The notes: generated from the letters alone by a model not told the origin. Shown: positions 1 to 6,721, counted from the first letter of the stretch. The stretch: DNA of 12,527 bases from an uncultured Ruminococcus sp. (GCA_902782785.1 CACZOH010000009.1:1-12527); one strand, 5' to 3'. Translations and numbers: made by a program.

Positions 1-1695
1 AGCCTTATCGGTCGCCTCGGCGGTCGTCTGTTCGGGCTCCGTGGTCTTTTCGGTCTCGGTCTGTTTCTGCGTTTCGGGCTCGGTCTCAACTACCTCCTCG
101 GCTTCCTTTACGGAAACGCTCTTGATGTAGAATACCTGCTCGTCGCCGGTTATTGACGGGTCAATGCGGAGCGATCTGATCTCGCTGCCCCAGTTGCCGT
201 TATCGTCCTCGGTCATATCTATTTCGAGATCCGTAAAGTCGTCGGCGGGATCCATATAATACTGCAGGTGGTTCGCGCCTATATCGGTCGCGCCTTTTGC
301 CGTGAAGAATATCTCGCCGGTCACGTCTTCAACGTCGGTCTTGTAGTTGATGACGAGAACGCTGTATTTGTCACCGTCGAAACGGTTTTCCTTCTTCATC
401 GGAACGCTGAAGTACGGGTCTTCACCGGTAACCGTCACTTTAACGCAGCCGTAAACCTCGTCGTAAACTATCTCTACGTTGTTTCCGTTGCCTATTTTGG
501 ATACTATCGACGGATCGGTAAAATCGGCTATCAGAAGCTTGCCGTCTTCCGCAACGGGCTGAGTTTCCTCGCCCTTCGTCTCGGTCTCCGGGACGTCTAC
601 GGGATCGGCTTTCATCGTTTCCGTCTCGCGCGGGTCGCGCGTAATGTTAAGGGGAGTGGTCTGCAGGATCGTGCCGGGCAGGTTGGCGGAGTTGTCGCCG
701 TGGTCGCCTATAAAGAGGCGGTCGCCGCCGTAGCAGCAGCCCGACAGAGAGTTGAGCTGATCGGGATATACGAGGTCAGCAACGTGAGAAAGGTCGGACT
801 TGTTGAGAACGACTATCTTGGACTCGTCGGAATTATAAGTGGATACGAACAGGTAATCGCCCGCGGTGCTTACGCCGTAAGCTTCGGGGATCTCTACCTG
901 GCTTATCATGCTCTTGCCGTCTTTGTCTATCTTCATAACGTGGCTGCCCTTTGAATAGGCGCTTCCGTCCTGCTTGTAGCAGAGGTACAGATAACCGTCA
1001 ACGTCGACCGCAAGATAACCCGGGTCGGACTGCGAACCTGTAAGCTCGTTGTAGTCAACGACGCCGTTGACGCCGAAACCGTCGTAAAGCTTCATGTTCG
1101 TGACGTCGGTCACGTCATAGCAGCGGAGCGTGTCTTTGTTGTAGCAGGTAACGACGTAGAGCAGTACTCTGTCGCCTATCTTCTGCGAGGCAACGCCGTT
1201 GATGCCGACTCTCGTGGTGTCAAGGTCTTCGGTTATGTAGGACAATTCCTTCATAAAGCCGTCTTCATCCGTCGTCGTATCGACGCAGGCGATGGAGATG
1301 TAAGAGGTATTGGGAACGTCGTGCGTGATGCCTACAAAGAGGTATCCTCTGCAGTCGACCGCAAGTCCCTTCGGATAGTTGTTGTTCGCTACGACGCCGT
1401 CGTAATCGTCGTTTTCTATCTCGGGAGCGTACTCGCCGACGTGTTCGCCCGTAGCTGTATCGATCTTACATACGTGGCGGTAGTTCTGTAAAAAGCCTCC
1501 GTATACGTACTTGCCGTCGGGAGAAGCCGTGAAGCCTCTCATCTGGAAGCCGTTGTTTTCGTCGATACCGTCAAGGTCGACGAGAAGATCGATCGCGGCA
1601 TCCTTGAAAACGTTGTCGTTCTGTCCCGCAAATACGGGGACCGCCATAGCGCAGATCATAACCGCGCATAAGGCTATTGCAAAAATTTTTTTCAA
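1..1695 (-). CDS. Secreted beta-propeller protein with Thr/Glu-rich linker (3' end outside window)
   Basis: The reading frame starts at a TTG (1693-1695) and stays open for 565 codons to the left edge, so the C-terminus is missing. The TTG is chosen because GGAGGT lies 8 nt upstream and the next residues form a clean signal peptide (MKK, hydrophobic core, cut after about residue 23, VFA|GQ). Residues about 50-350 contain repeated blades such as SPDGKYVYGG, CRGYLFVG, VDGYLYLCY and GDYLFVSTY, typical of NHL/YVTN-like beta-propellers. An acidic Thr-rich linker (about 355-385) leads to a beta-rich domain (387-530) that could be a carbohydrate-binding-like sandwich. A second Glu/Thr linker (530-565) runs out of the window and often precedes a wall or membrane anchor. 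It is probably exported and surface-exposed. The ligand is unknown, and no catalytic motif was seen. It has its own promoter downstream of mnmE. Confidence 0.85.
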   Translation of the reverse strand, partial: MKKIFAIALCAVMICAMAVPVFAGQNDNVFKDAAIDLLVDLDGIDENNGFQMRGFTASPDGKYVYGGFLQNYRHVCKIDTATGEHVGEYAPEIENDDYDGVVANNNYPKGLAVDCRGYLFVGITHDVPNTSYISIACVDTTTDEDGFMKELSYITEDLDTTRVGINGVASQKIGDRVLLYVVTCYNKDTLRCYDVTDVTNMKLYDGFGVNGVVDYNELTGSQSDPGYLAVDVDGYLYLCYKQDGSAYSKGSHVMKIDKDGKSMISQVEIPEAYGVSTAGDYLFVSTYNSDESKIVVLNKSDLSHVADLVYPDQLNSLSGCCYGGDRLFIGDHGDNSANLPGTILQTTPLNITRDPRETETMKADPVDVPETETKGEETQPVAEDGKLLIADFTDPSIVSKIGNGNNVEIVYDEVYGCVKVTVTGEDPYFSVPMKKENRFDGDKYSVLVINYKTDVEDVTGEIFFTAKGATDIGANHLQYYMDPADDFTDLEIDMTEDDNGNWGSEIRSLRIDPSITGDEQVFYIKSVSVKEAEEVVETEPETQKQTETEKTTEPEQTTAEATDKA

Positions 1696-1727
1696 AAGAA
1701 ATTACCTCCGTAATTTTTATTTTTGTC

Positions 1728-1756
1728 ATTATACCATTTTTATTTTAAAAAGTCAA
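1728..1756 (-). promoter_or_regulatory. SigA-type promoter of the beta-propeller gene
   Basis: On the minus strand TTGACT (1751-1756) is followed after exactly 17 nt by TATAAT (1728-1733), with a TG extension (TGG before the -10). Transcription should start near 1721, giving a leader of about 26 nt. The promoter lies between the mnmE stop (1772) and the TTG start, so the propeller gene can be expressed separately from the upstream operon. No terminator was seen after mnmE, so read-through from that operon is also possible. Confidence 0.85.
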
Positions 1757-1771
1757 GACCTGACGGCAAAA

Positions 1772-3139
1772 TTACTTGCCGACACAGAATTTTGAGAATA
1801 TCTCGTCAACTATATCGTCCTTTATATCGCGCCCGTCGAGTCCCGCCGCCGCGGACAGAGCTTCCTCCAGATCGAAGCACGCAACGTCCTGCGTCTCGCC
1901 CCTCATCAGCGCGTCGAGCGCCGATCTGCACGAGGAGATGAAGGAGGAGATCTGCGCATACTGTCTTTCGTTTATCAGATGCGGCTTGTCGTAGTCTATC
2001 GCCCCTCCGGTGAAAAGCTCCTCCGCCGCTTTTGCTATGTCTTCTTTTCCCTCTTTGTTTTTTGCGCTTATGCGTACGGTGCGCTCAAAAATGCCGTCAT
2101 AGTCCGCGCTCTGCGGAAGATCGGATTTGTTTATCACGGCGATGACGGGAACGGACAGGGACAACAGCTCCGCTATCAGCTTATCATCCTCTTCGTCCCT
2201 CGGCTTTGAGCCGTCGAAAACCGCTAAAACGAGCTGTGCGTCCTTCATCGTCTGCCTCGCCTTCAGAACGCCGATACGCTCCACCGTGTCGTCCGTCTCC
2301 CTTATGCCCGCGGTGTCGGATAATTTCAGTTTGATCTGCCCGCATATAACGCTTCCGGTCACGACGTCGCGCGTCGTGCCGGGTATCTCCGTCACGATAG
2401 CCGTCTGCTCGCCCGTCAGCATATTCAGAAGCGACGATTTTCCGACGTTCGTGCGTCCGGCTATTACGGTCCTTACACCCTCGCAAACGGCGAAGCCGGT
2501 CTTGTAGGTGTCCTTCAGCGCTTCCGCGCGTTCGATCAGCGAGCGTATCCGCTCCTTCAGCTCCAAAACGGTGACGTCCGTCATATCCTCGTCGGGGTAA
2601 TCTATATAAGCGTACGCGGCGGCGATAAGGTGCTTCAGCTCGTTGTAAAGCTCCTCCGCCTCCTTTGATAAAAGCCCTCTGTTCGCGCCGCCCGCGAGCT
2701 TCAGCGCGCCGACGGTCTCGGCGTCTATTATATCCATTATAGCCTCAGCCGACGTAAGGCGCAGCTTGCCGTTGACGAAAGCGCGTTTTGTGAACTCTCC
2801 GCCCTCCGCGGCGCAAGCTCCCGCGTCGATGAGCGAGCGCAGGACGAGAGAGGAAACGAGAACGCCGCCGTGACAGCAAAGCTCCGCCATATCCTCGCCC
2901 GTGTAAGACAGGGGCGCGCGGTATACCGTTGCTACGCCGTCGTCTATTACCGAGCCGTCGTATATGAACTGTCCGTATACCGCGTGATTTGACGGCTGAT
3001 CCGACAGGCTTTTGCCGTTTTTCGCACGGAAAACGGCGGAGGCGATCTTCAAAGCGTCACCGCCCGTCATTCTTATCATTGCGATCGCGCCTCTGCCGTA
3101 CGGCGTGGAGAGCGCGGCGACGGTTTTATCAAACATCAT
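1772..3139 (-). CDS. mnmE: tRNA-5-carboxymethylaminomethyl-2-thiouridine pathway GTPase MnmE (TrmE)
   Basis: This is a 455-aa protein of normal family length. The N-terminal TrmE/folate-binding domain (about 1-120) includes the conserved stretch EFTKRAFVNGKLRLTSAEA (115-133). The G domain inserted in the helical domain has P-loop GRTNVGKSS (228-236), GTTR (254-257), DTAG (275-278), NKSD (337-340) and SAK (358-360). The C-terminus is CVGK, the family's catalytic Cys-x-Gly-Lys tail. With MnmG the enzyme installs the cmnm5 modification at U34 of certain tRNAs in the cytoplasm. The ATGATG at 3139-3134 overlaps the sulfatase stop TGA (3136-3138). Either ATG could be used. The frame opens 13 codons further upstream, but that stretch lies inside the sulfatase. 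It is last in a minus-strand operon with hydrolases, not next to mnmG, which is unusual. Confidence 0.96.
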   Translation of the reverse strand: MMFDKTVAALSTPYGRGAIAMIRMTGGDALKIASAVFRAKNGKSLSDQPSNHAVYGQFIYDGSVIDDGVATVYRAPLSYTGEDMAELCCHGGVLVSSLVLRSLIDAGACAAEGGEFTKRAFVNGKLRLTSAEAIMDIIDAETVGALKLAGGANRGLLSKEAEELYNELKHLIAAAYAYIDYPDEDMTDVTVLELKERIRSLIERAEALKDTYKTGFAVCEGVRTVIAGRTNVGKSSLLNMLTGEQTAIVTEIPGTTRDVVTGSVICGQIKLKLSDTAGIRETDDTVERIGVLKARQTMKDAQLVLAVFDGSKPRDEEDDKLIAELLSLSVPVIAVINKSDLPQSADYDGIFERTVRISAKNKEGKEDIAKAAEELFTGGAIDYDKPHLINERQYAQISSFISSCRSALDALMRGETQDVACFDLEEALSAAAGLDGRDIKDDIVDEIFSKFCVGK

Positions 3140-4488
3140 TTCGCCTTTCTGCCGTTGTATAACGTATCGTAAAGCCACGGCGAGCGCATCGTATAATCGT
3201 CCGCGTCCTTAAGCTCCTTTACCATATCGCGGCGAAGCTTCAAAAGAAGCTCCGACTGACCGTCCTCGTTCGCGCGGTTACAAAGCTCGTCCGGATCGTC
3301 GTCCGTAAAGTACAGCTCGTCCGTATCGGAACAGTTCCAGACGTATTTTATATGCCCGTCCGTTATCATCCTCTGCGTATAAAGGCCGAACTGCTGACCG
3401 TTATACGTCACAAGCGCGTATTTTCTTTTCCTCTCCGGCTCACCGCCCGTGAGATACGGCATGAGGCTTATCCCCTCAAGTCCGTCGGGGTGCGGCAGTC
3501 CGCACACGTCGAGCAGAGTCGGCACGAGGTCGAGCGCGTTCACGGTTATGTCGGACACGGTACGGTGCGCCGCGCCCGGGTATTTTATGATAAGCGGCAC
3601 ACGCACGACGGAATCGTACATTATATAATGCTTGTCGAGCATACGCCTGTCGCCGCACATATCGCCGTGGTCGGCGGTGTATATTATCACCGTATCGTCG
3701 TACAGTCCGGCTTCCTTAAGATAATTTATCATAACGCCTATCGCGTCGTCCGTCTGCGAAACGAAGCCGTAATACATCCTGATATTGTGCAGATACTTTT
3801 CAACCTCTGTCTCGCCGTTGTTCCAGTTCAGCACCATCTGTCTCTGCATGAAAGGCTTTGACGACAGATCGTCGTAAAACGAACGCCATAAAGGTACGTC
3901 CGTATACATTGAGGAAAACGGCTCGGACGGACGGCACGGAAGATGCGGCGCCGAAAAATTAACCCTGATCTGAAACGGCGAGCCGCCGTATTTTTTTATA
4001 AGATCTATCGCGGCGTACGCCGCTCTGTGCGTTTCGCTCTGTTCGAGCGGAAGCTCGCATCCGTCGCCGAACCAGCCGTTTTCATACCTTGTTTTATCCG
4101 GTACGCGAAGCTTATCGGCGGGTATGAAATCATCGTAACCGAAATCCGTCGCGGGTAGGTCCGATACGTGCCACGCGCCTATATATCCACATTTATATCC
4201 GGCGGCTCTGAGGTCGCGGCTCCACGAATAATTGTCGGGAGAGAAAGGGATCGACGGTATGCCCTGATCGTAATTCCAGAGCGTTCCCACGTGCTCCGGA
4301 CGTTTGCCGCACACCATACTGCGGCGCGCCGGAACGCATATCGGATTAGGCGTATACGACCGGGAAAAATCCACCCCGTCTTCATAAAGCGCGTCTATAT
4401 TCGGCGTTTTTACCGGATAGTCGCGGACGTAACCGAGGCAGTCGCGCCTCTGCTGGTCCGAACAGATGAAAAGAATATTCGGTCTCAT
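3136..4488 (-). CDS. Cys-type sulfatase (alkaline phosphatase superfamily)
   Basis: The 450-aa protein has the type I sulfatase signature CVPAR (51-55), in which Cys51 would be converted to formylglycine, in anaerobes usually by the radical-SAM enzyme anSME. Other active-site elements are Asp11-Gln12 in SDQQR (metal), TADHGD (271-276, metal Asp273/His274) and LDKH (284-287, Lys286). The usual GKWH motif, whose Lys contacts the sulfate, reads GAWH here (104-107). There is no signal peptide, so it should act inside the cell on imported sulfated small molecules or oligosaccharides; the substrate cannot be told. A phosphonate or phosphate monoesterase is an alternative, since these share the CxPxR fold. 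The start ATG (4486-4488) overlaps the upstream stop as ATGA and matches the family N-terminus MRPNILFI; an ATG six codons upstream is less likely. Confidence 0.92.
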   Translation of the reverse strand: MRPNILFICSDQQRRDCLGYVRDYPVKTPNIDALYEDGVDFSRSYTPNPICVPARRSMVCGKRPEHVGTLWNYDQGIPSIPFSPDNYSWSRDLRAAGYKCGYIGAWHVSDLPATDFGYDDFIPADKLRVPDKTRYENGWFGDGCELPLEQSETHRAAYAAIDLIKKYGGSPFQIRVNFSAPHLPCRPSEPFSSMYTDVPLWRSFYDDLSSKPFMQRQMVLNWNNGETEVEKYLHNIRMYYGFVSQTDDAIGVMINYLKEAGLYDDTVIIYTADHGDMCGDRRMLDKHYIMYDSVVRVPLIIKYPGAAHRTVSDITVNALDLVPTLLDVCGLPHPDGLEGISLMPYLTGGEPERKRKYALVTYNGQQFGLYTQRMITDGHIKYVWNCSDTDELYFTDDDPDELCNRANEDGQSELLLKLRRDMVKELKDADDYTMRSPWLYDTLYNGRKAK

Positions 4489-5186
4489 AAGAGCCCGACC
4501 CTGCATATAAGCATATTATGATCGGATATCAGCTCCGTCGTCGCGTCGAGAGTATGGACGTCCGTCACGGTAAAATCCTTTGTATAAAGCACGTTGTCGA
4601 TGCTTCTGTCGGCGTAGGTGTAAAGGTCCCTGTTCGCCGGCGAAAGCCATCTTATATGATCCGATACGTTTTTCGGAGAGGTGTTGAAATCGCCGCAGCA
4701 CAAAAAGCCGCCGTTATATGCGTAATACTCTCTCAGCTCGTGGTCGAGACAGCTCATCGTGTCGAGGTTTCCCTCGTCGCTTTCGCATGAAAGATGCGTG
4801 TTGAATACGGTGACTGAAGCGCCGTCGATATCGAGCGCGGCGTAACCGCAGGAGGTGCCCTGCTTTGCGATCTTCACCTTATAATCAATCGTCTTTTTGT
4901 CTTTTATCGGGTATTTCGATATTATCGCGGTACCGTAAAGTCCGTCCTGAAAAGGTCTTATCGTTATGAAATGCGTATACGGATATCCCGCTCCTTCCGA
5001 TATGTACGACGTCATATCAACGCCGCGGGAGCGGCGGCAGCCTTTATCGACCTCCTGCAAAGCAACTACGTCCGCGCCGCAGTTTTTGATAAACTCCGCT
5101 ATCGCCGAAAGGTCGCGTTCATCGTATCCGTTATACATTTTACCCGCCGCGCCTATGTTGAACGACGCCAAAACAAATTCCTTCAT
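4485..5186 (-). CDS. Endonuclease/exonuclease/phosphatase (EEP) family hydrolase
   Basis: The 233-aa protein covers one full EEP domain. Recognisable motifs are SFNI with Asn10, LQEVD with Glu45 (metal), GTAIISKYPI (85-94), NTHL with His131, GDFNT with Asp166 and Asn168, SIDNVLY with Asp197, and SDHNM with Asp222 and His223. These are the metal and catalytic residues of the DNase I/sphingomyelinase/inositol-phosphatase fold. No signal peptide is present, so it is probably cytosolic. The substrate (phosphodiester, phospholipid head group or sugar phosphate) cannot be read from the sequence. The ATG at 5184-5186 overlaps the upstream stop as ATGA, and a GAGAGG sits about 8 nt upstream. Its stop overlaps the sulfatase start, so the two hydrolases are probably translationally coupled and may act on the same compound class. 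Confidence 0.92.
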   Translation of the reverse strand: MKEFVLASFNIGAAGKMYNGYDERDLSAIAEFIKNCGADVVALQEVDKGCRRSRGVDMTSYISEGAGYPYTHFITIRPFQDGLYGTAIISKYPIKDKKTIDYKVKIAKQGTSCGYAALDIDGASVTVFNTHLSCESDEGNLDTMSCLDHELREYYAYNGGFLCCGDFNTSPKNVSDHIRWLSPANRDLYTYADRSIDNVLYTKDFTVTDVHTLDATTELISDHNMLICRVGLL

Positions 5187-5875
5187 CCTTTTGCCCTCTC
5201 CGCCTGTTTCTTAATATCCTCTATCGCGCATTCGACCGTGTAATCGTATCTTGTCTGCGCGGAAAATCTGAGTTCGTCTTTGCAATAAACGTTGAACTCA
5301 TAAAACCTGACCGTTATCTCTTTTTTTCCTATTGTATAGTTTTTGCTTTTCTTCTCAAGCTTTGCGTCGGTTATATCAGCAAACGGAACGACCGTGTATA
5401 CGTCGTCGCATCCCTCCTCCGTAAGATGAACGGTGCGGGAGGCGGTGCAAAGCGCTTCTTTTGTGAAGTATACGAGCGTTTTAACGTAATGGTCCGTTCT
5501 GTAGATCCCCTGACTGTCGCGTCTTATGTACGGCGTATCGAAATACTGATACCCCTCCATGGAAACGCTCGATATATACGGCAGCTCCCTGTCGTACAGG
5601 TCGAGGTCGAAATACGCTTTTTCGGAAAATCCGTCAAGCTCCCTCATAACGTCCTCGTCTATATCCGCCTCGCTCGAGCGGCAGAGCATGGAGCCGAAAA
5701 ACATCACGCACCCCGCGGCGAGCACGGGCACGACGGTGAACGAGATTATGCGATAGTTGTCCTGATCCACGGGCCAAACGAAAAACAGGATCAGAGCCGC
5801 CGCAATAAGCCCCAGACCTATAAAATAAACGACTTTTTTGTTCTCAAAATATCTTTTGTTCTTATCGTAATACAT
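5183..5875 (-). CDS. Two-TM membrane protein with cytosolic beta-rich domain, function unknown
   Basis: From the ATG at 5873-5875 the protein is 230 aa. It begins with a charged segment (MYYDKNKRYFENKK), has two hydrophobic helices (about 15-34 and 43-64) and ends in a soluble region of about 165 residues rich in alternating beta-like stretches (for example VKTLVYFTKEAL, YTVVPFADITDAKLEKK, KEITVRFYEFNVY). This resembles bacterial membrane proteins with a PH-like domain, but that is a guess from shape. The frame extends 38 codons further upstream to 5989; this is rejected because that part overlaps the promoter and is AT-rich, low-complexity sequence, while CGGAGC lies 4 nt before the chosen ATG. 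It is the first gene of the operon, and its stop overlaps the EEP start. Confidence 0.8.
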   Translation of the reverse strand: MYYDKNKRYFENKKVVYFIGLGLIAAALILFFVWPVDQDNYRIISFTVVPVLAAGCVMFFGSMLCRSSEADIDEDVMRELDGFSEKAYFDLDLYDRELPYISSVSMEGYQYFDTPYIRRDSQGIYRTDHYVKTLVYFTKEALCTASRTVHLTEEGCDDVYTVVPFADITDAKLEKKSKNYTIGKKEITVRFYEFNVYCKDELRFSAQTRYDYTVECAIEDIKKQAERAKG

Positions 5876-5905
5876 AACGCTCCGAAAAAAATGATTATTT
5901 ATTTT

Positions 5906-5934
5906 ATTATAACGCAAACACGGAATACTGTAAT
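5906..5934 (-). promoter_or_regulatory. Promoter of the membrane protein-EEP-sulfatase-mnmE operon
   Basis: On the minus strand ATTACA (5929-5934, 4 of 6 consensus positions) is followed after 17 nt by a perfect TATAAT (5906-5911). The start would lie near 5899, about 24 nt before the ATG at 5875. No other good promoter was seen before the four overlapping genes downstream, so this one probably drives the whole run through mnmE. Confidence 0.65.
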
Positions 5935-5999
5935 TAAAAAATGTGGTTTTAAATGTAAAAAAAATAATAATAAGAAGAATTAAACTCATTTTTTGAAAT

Positions 6000-6029
6000 G
6001 GGAATGTTCTGTTATACCGATTTATTCCC
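6000..6029. repeat. Inverted repeat GGGAAT-N18-ATTCCC abutting a -35 box
   Basis: GGGAAT (6000-6005) and ATTCCC (6024-6029) are exact inverted copies separated by 18 nt, and the second copy ends one base before the TTGACT -35 box. The placement fits a regulator-binding site for the downstream HTH gene, but a 6-base inverted repeat in AT-rich sequence can also arise by chance. Confidence 0.3.
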
Positions 6030-6057
6030 TTGACTTTTTAAAAATATATGGTAAAAT
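6030..6057 (+). promoter_or_regulatory. SigA-type promoter of the CD3324-like HTH gene
   Basis: TTGACT (6030-6035), a 16-nt spacer and TAAAAT (6052-6057) with a TG extension (TGG before the -10) form a strong promoter. Transcription should start near 6064, leaving about 174 nt of leader before the ATG at 6238. The core resembles the propeller-gene promoter at 1728-1756 closely; both share TTGACTTTTTAAAA. Confidence 0.8.
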
Positions 6058-6061
6058 GAAA

Positions 6062-6211
6062 GCACGTCAGGCAAATCACCGTGCGGACGAATTTTGTAAA
6101 GAGAGGAGTTGATCGGTGTGATTAAAATGAAAAAGGTGATCTCCGTATAACTCCTTAAGGATCATCCTTTCGGTTTATCGGAGCCGGGGGCGGACGGATA
6201 TCCGCCCCCGG
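6062..6211 (+). promoter_or_regulatory. Structured leader with competing hairpins upstream of the HTH gene
   Basis: Several exact complementary pairs can be read. GCACG (6062-6066) pairs with CGTGC (6080-6084). AGGAGTT (6104-6110), the ribosome binding site of a possible leader peptide, pairs with AACTCCT (6149-6155). TCCGTATAA (6142-6150) pairs with TTATCGGA (6175-6182) with one bulged base, and shares bases with the previous helix, so the two exclude each other. CCGGGGGCGGA (6184-6194) and TCCGCCCCCGG (6201-6211) form a perfect 11-bp GC-rich stem with a 6-nt loop. No T-run follows that stem, so it is not a standard intrinsic terminator. The arrangement suggests attenuation controlled by translation of the leader peptide, but no known riboswitch class is recognised. 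Confidence 0.45.
6118..6150 (+). CDS. Possible 10-aa leader peptide (MIKMKKVISV)
   Basis: GTG at 6118-6120 follows GAGGAG (6103-6108) at a 9-nt spacing and opens a 10-codon frame ending in TAA (6148-6150). An in-frame TTG at 6109 is too close to the binding site. The stop falls exactly where the sequence that can mask the binding site begins, so a ribosome on this frame would change the leader fold. It has no recognisable regulatory codon run. It could be chance. Confidence 0.35.
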   Translation: MIKMKKVISV

Positions 6212-6237
6212 AATACGTTATTGAAAGGAAGCAAAAA

Positions 6238-6504
6238 ATGAAATACAGAAACGCCGGCGCGCTTCTGCCGCCGGATCTTCTCAAACAACTGCAGAAGCAT
6301 TGCGAGGGCTGCGTTATTTACGTTCCGAAGCGCAGCAAAAGCGCCGCATGGGGCAAAGTAAACGGAACGAGAAGACATTATGACGAAAGAAACAGAGAGA
6401 TATACAAAAAGCATAAGGATGGGACGCCGGTAAAAGAGCTGTCGCGCGCGTACTATCTCTCGGAGGACAGTATAAGAAAGATAATAAGAAAACGGAAAAA
6501 ATGA
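6238..6504 (+). CDS. Small HTH protein, CD3324-like (Mor-type fold)
   Basis: The 88-aa basic protein starts at ATG 6238 with AAGGAA about 8 nt upstream. Its N-terminus (KYRNAGALLPPDLLKQLQKHCEGCVIYVPKR, given here in outline: KYRNA..LLPPDLLKQLQ..VIYVPKR, 2-32) resembles the small CD3324-type proteins of Clostridia (K-N-A..LP..LL..IQKY..G..IYIP). The C-terminal half has a predicted helix-turn-helix (about 61-84, DGTPVKELSRAYYLSEDSIR and following), similar to resolvase or Mor-type HTH. It probably binds DNA. The stop codon lies inside the 5' arm of a terminator, so this is a single-gene transcript behind a long leader. An inverted repeat at its promoter could be its own operator. Family call from memory of the sequence pattern. 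Confidence 0.8.
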   Translation: MKYRNAGALLPPDLLKQLQKHCEGCVIYVPKRSKSAAWGKVNGTRRHYDERNREIYKKHKDGTPVKELSRAYYLSEDSIRKIIRKRKK

Positions 6505-6530
6505 CTGTGCTTTTCAAACAGTCATTTTTA
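6496..6530 (+). terminator. Intrinsic terminator of the HTH gene
   Basis: ATGACTG (6501-6507) and CAGTCAT (6519-6525) form a 7-bp stem around an 11-nt loop, flanked by A5 before and T-rich sequence (T to 6529) after. The TGA stop of the HTH gene is inside the left arm. This separates the HTH transcript from the toxin promoter that begins three bases downstream. Confidence 0.85.
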
Positions 6531-6532
6531 TA

Positions 6533-6561
6533 TTGACAAAATCGCTTTTTTGTGATAATAT
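6533..6561 (+). promoter_or_regulatory. Promoter of the small membrane toxin mRNA
   Basis: A consensus TTGACA (6533-6538) is followed by GTGATAATAT; the -10 is either TAATAT (6556-6561, 17-nt spacer) or GATAAT (6554-6559, 15-nt spacer with TG extension). Start near 6568, giving a leader of about 150 nt before the toxin ATG. Confidence 0.7.
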
Positions 6562-6595
6562 AAGTGTCAGCAGCCGGAGTTATCCGACTGTCAGA

Positions 6596-6615
6596 GCATT
6601 TGCCTCGGCAAATGT
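6596..6615 (+). promoter_or_regulatory. Stable stem-loop in the toxin mRNA leader
   Basis: GCATTTGC (6596-6603), loop CTCG, and GCAAATGT (6608-6615) form an 8-bp stem with one G-U pair. It sits about 30 nt from the predicted 5' end and is not followed by a T-run, so it is probably a structural or stability element rather than a terminator. Confidence 0.55.
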
Positions 6616-6648
6616 TCGGGAGTACACCAGTACGGCGGCGGTTTTGCT

Positions 6649-6717
6649 TCACCTCTAATCGAGGGAGGCAGTCTTTAAAGATGATTCGCCTCCCAATCTG
6701 TAAAGACGGGAGGTGAT
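6649..6717 (+). promoter_or_regulatory. Shine-Dalgarno masking switch of the toxin mRNA
   Basis: The toxin ribosome binding site GGGAGGTGAT (6708-6717) has two upstream complements: TCACCTC (6649-6655), which matches GAGGTGA (6710-6716), and CCTCCC (6689-6694), which matches GGGAGG (6708-6713). The second can instead pair with GGGAGGC (6663-6669, as GCCTCCC 6688-6694), which would free the binding site. GTCTTTA (6671-6677) also matches TAAAGAC (6701-6707). These helices exclude one another, so the leader can hold translation off or on. Seen as exact complementarity; folding was not computed. Confidence 0.6.
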
Positions 6718-6721
6718 ACAT

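Noticed and set aside
268..954. Plus-strand open frame (228 codons) opposite the beta-propeller gene.
   Set aside because: It is antisense to a frame with signal peptide, promoter and repeated blades; no start signals of its own.
5876..5989. N-terminal extension of the membrane protein by 38 codons.
   Set aside because: It would run through the promoter and AT-rich low-complexity sequence, and a ribosome binding site favours the ATG at 5875.
6184..6211. GC-rich perfect hairpin as an intrinsic terminator.
   Set aside because: No T-run follows on the plus strand, nor before it for the minus strand; kept only as part of the structured leader.
6314..6721. Minus-strand open frame (135 codons) across the HTH gene, terminator and toxin leader.
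   Set aside because: It crosses a terminator and two promoters, and the opposite strand has better-supported genes.
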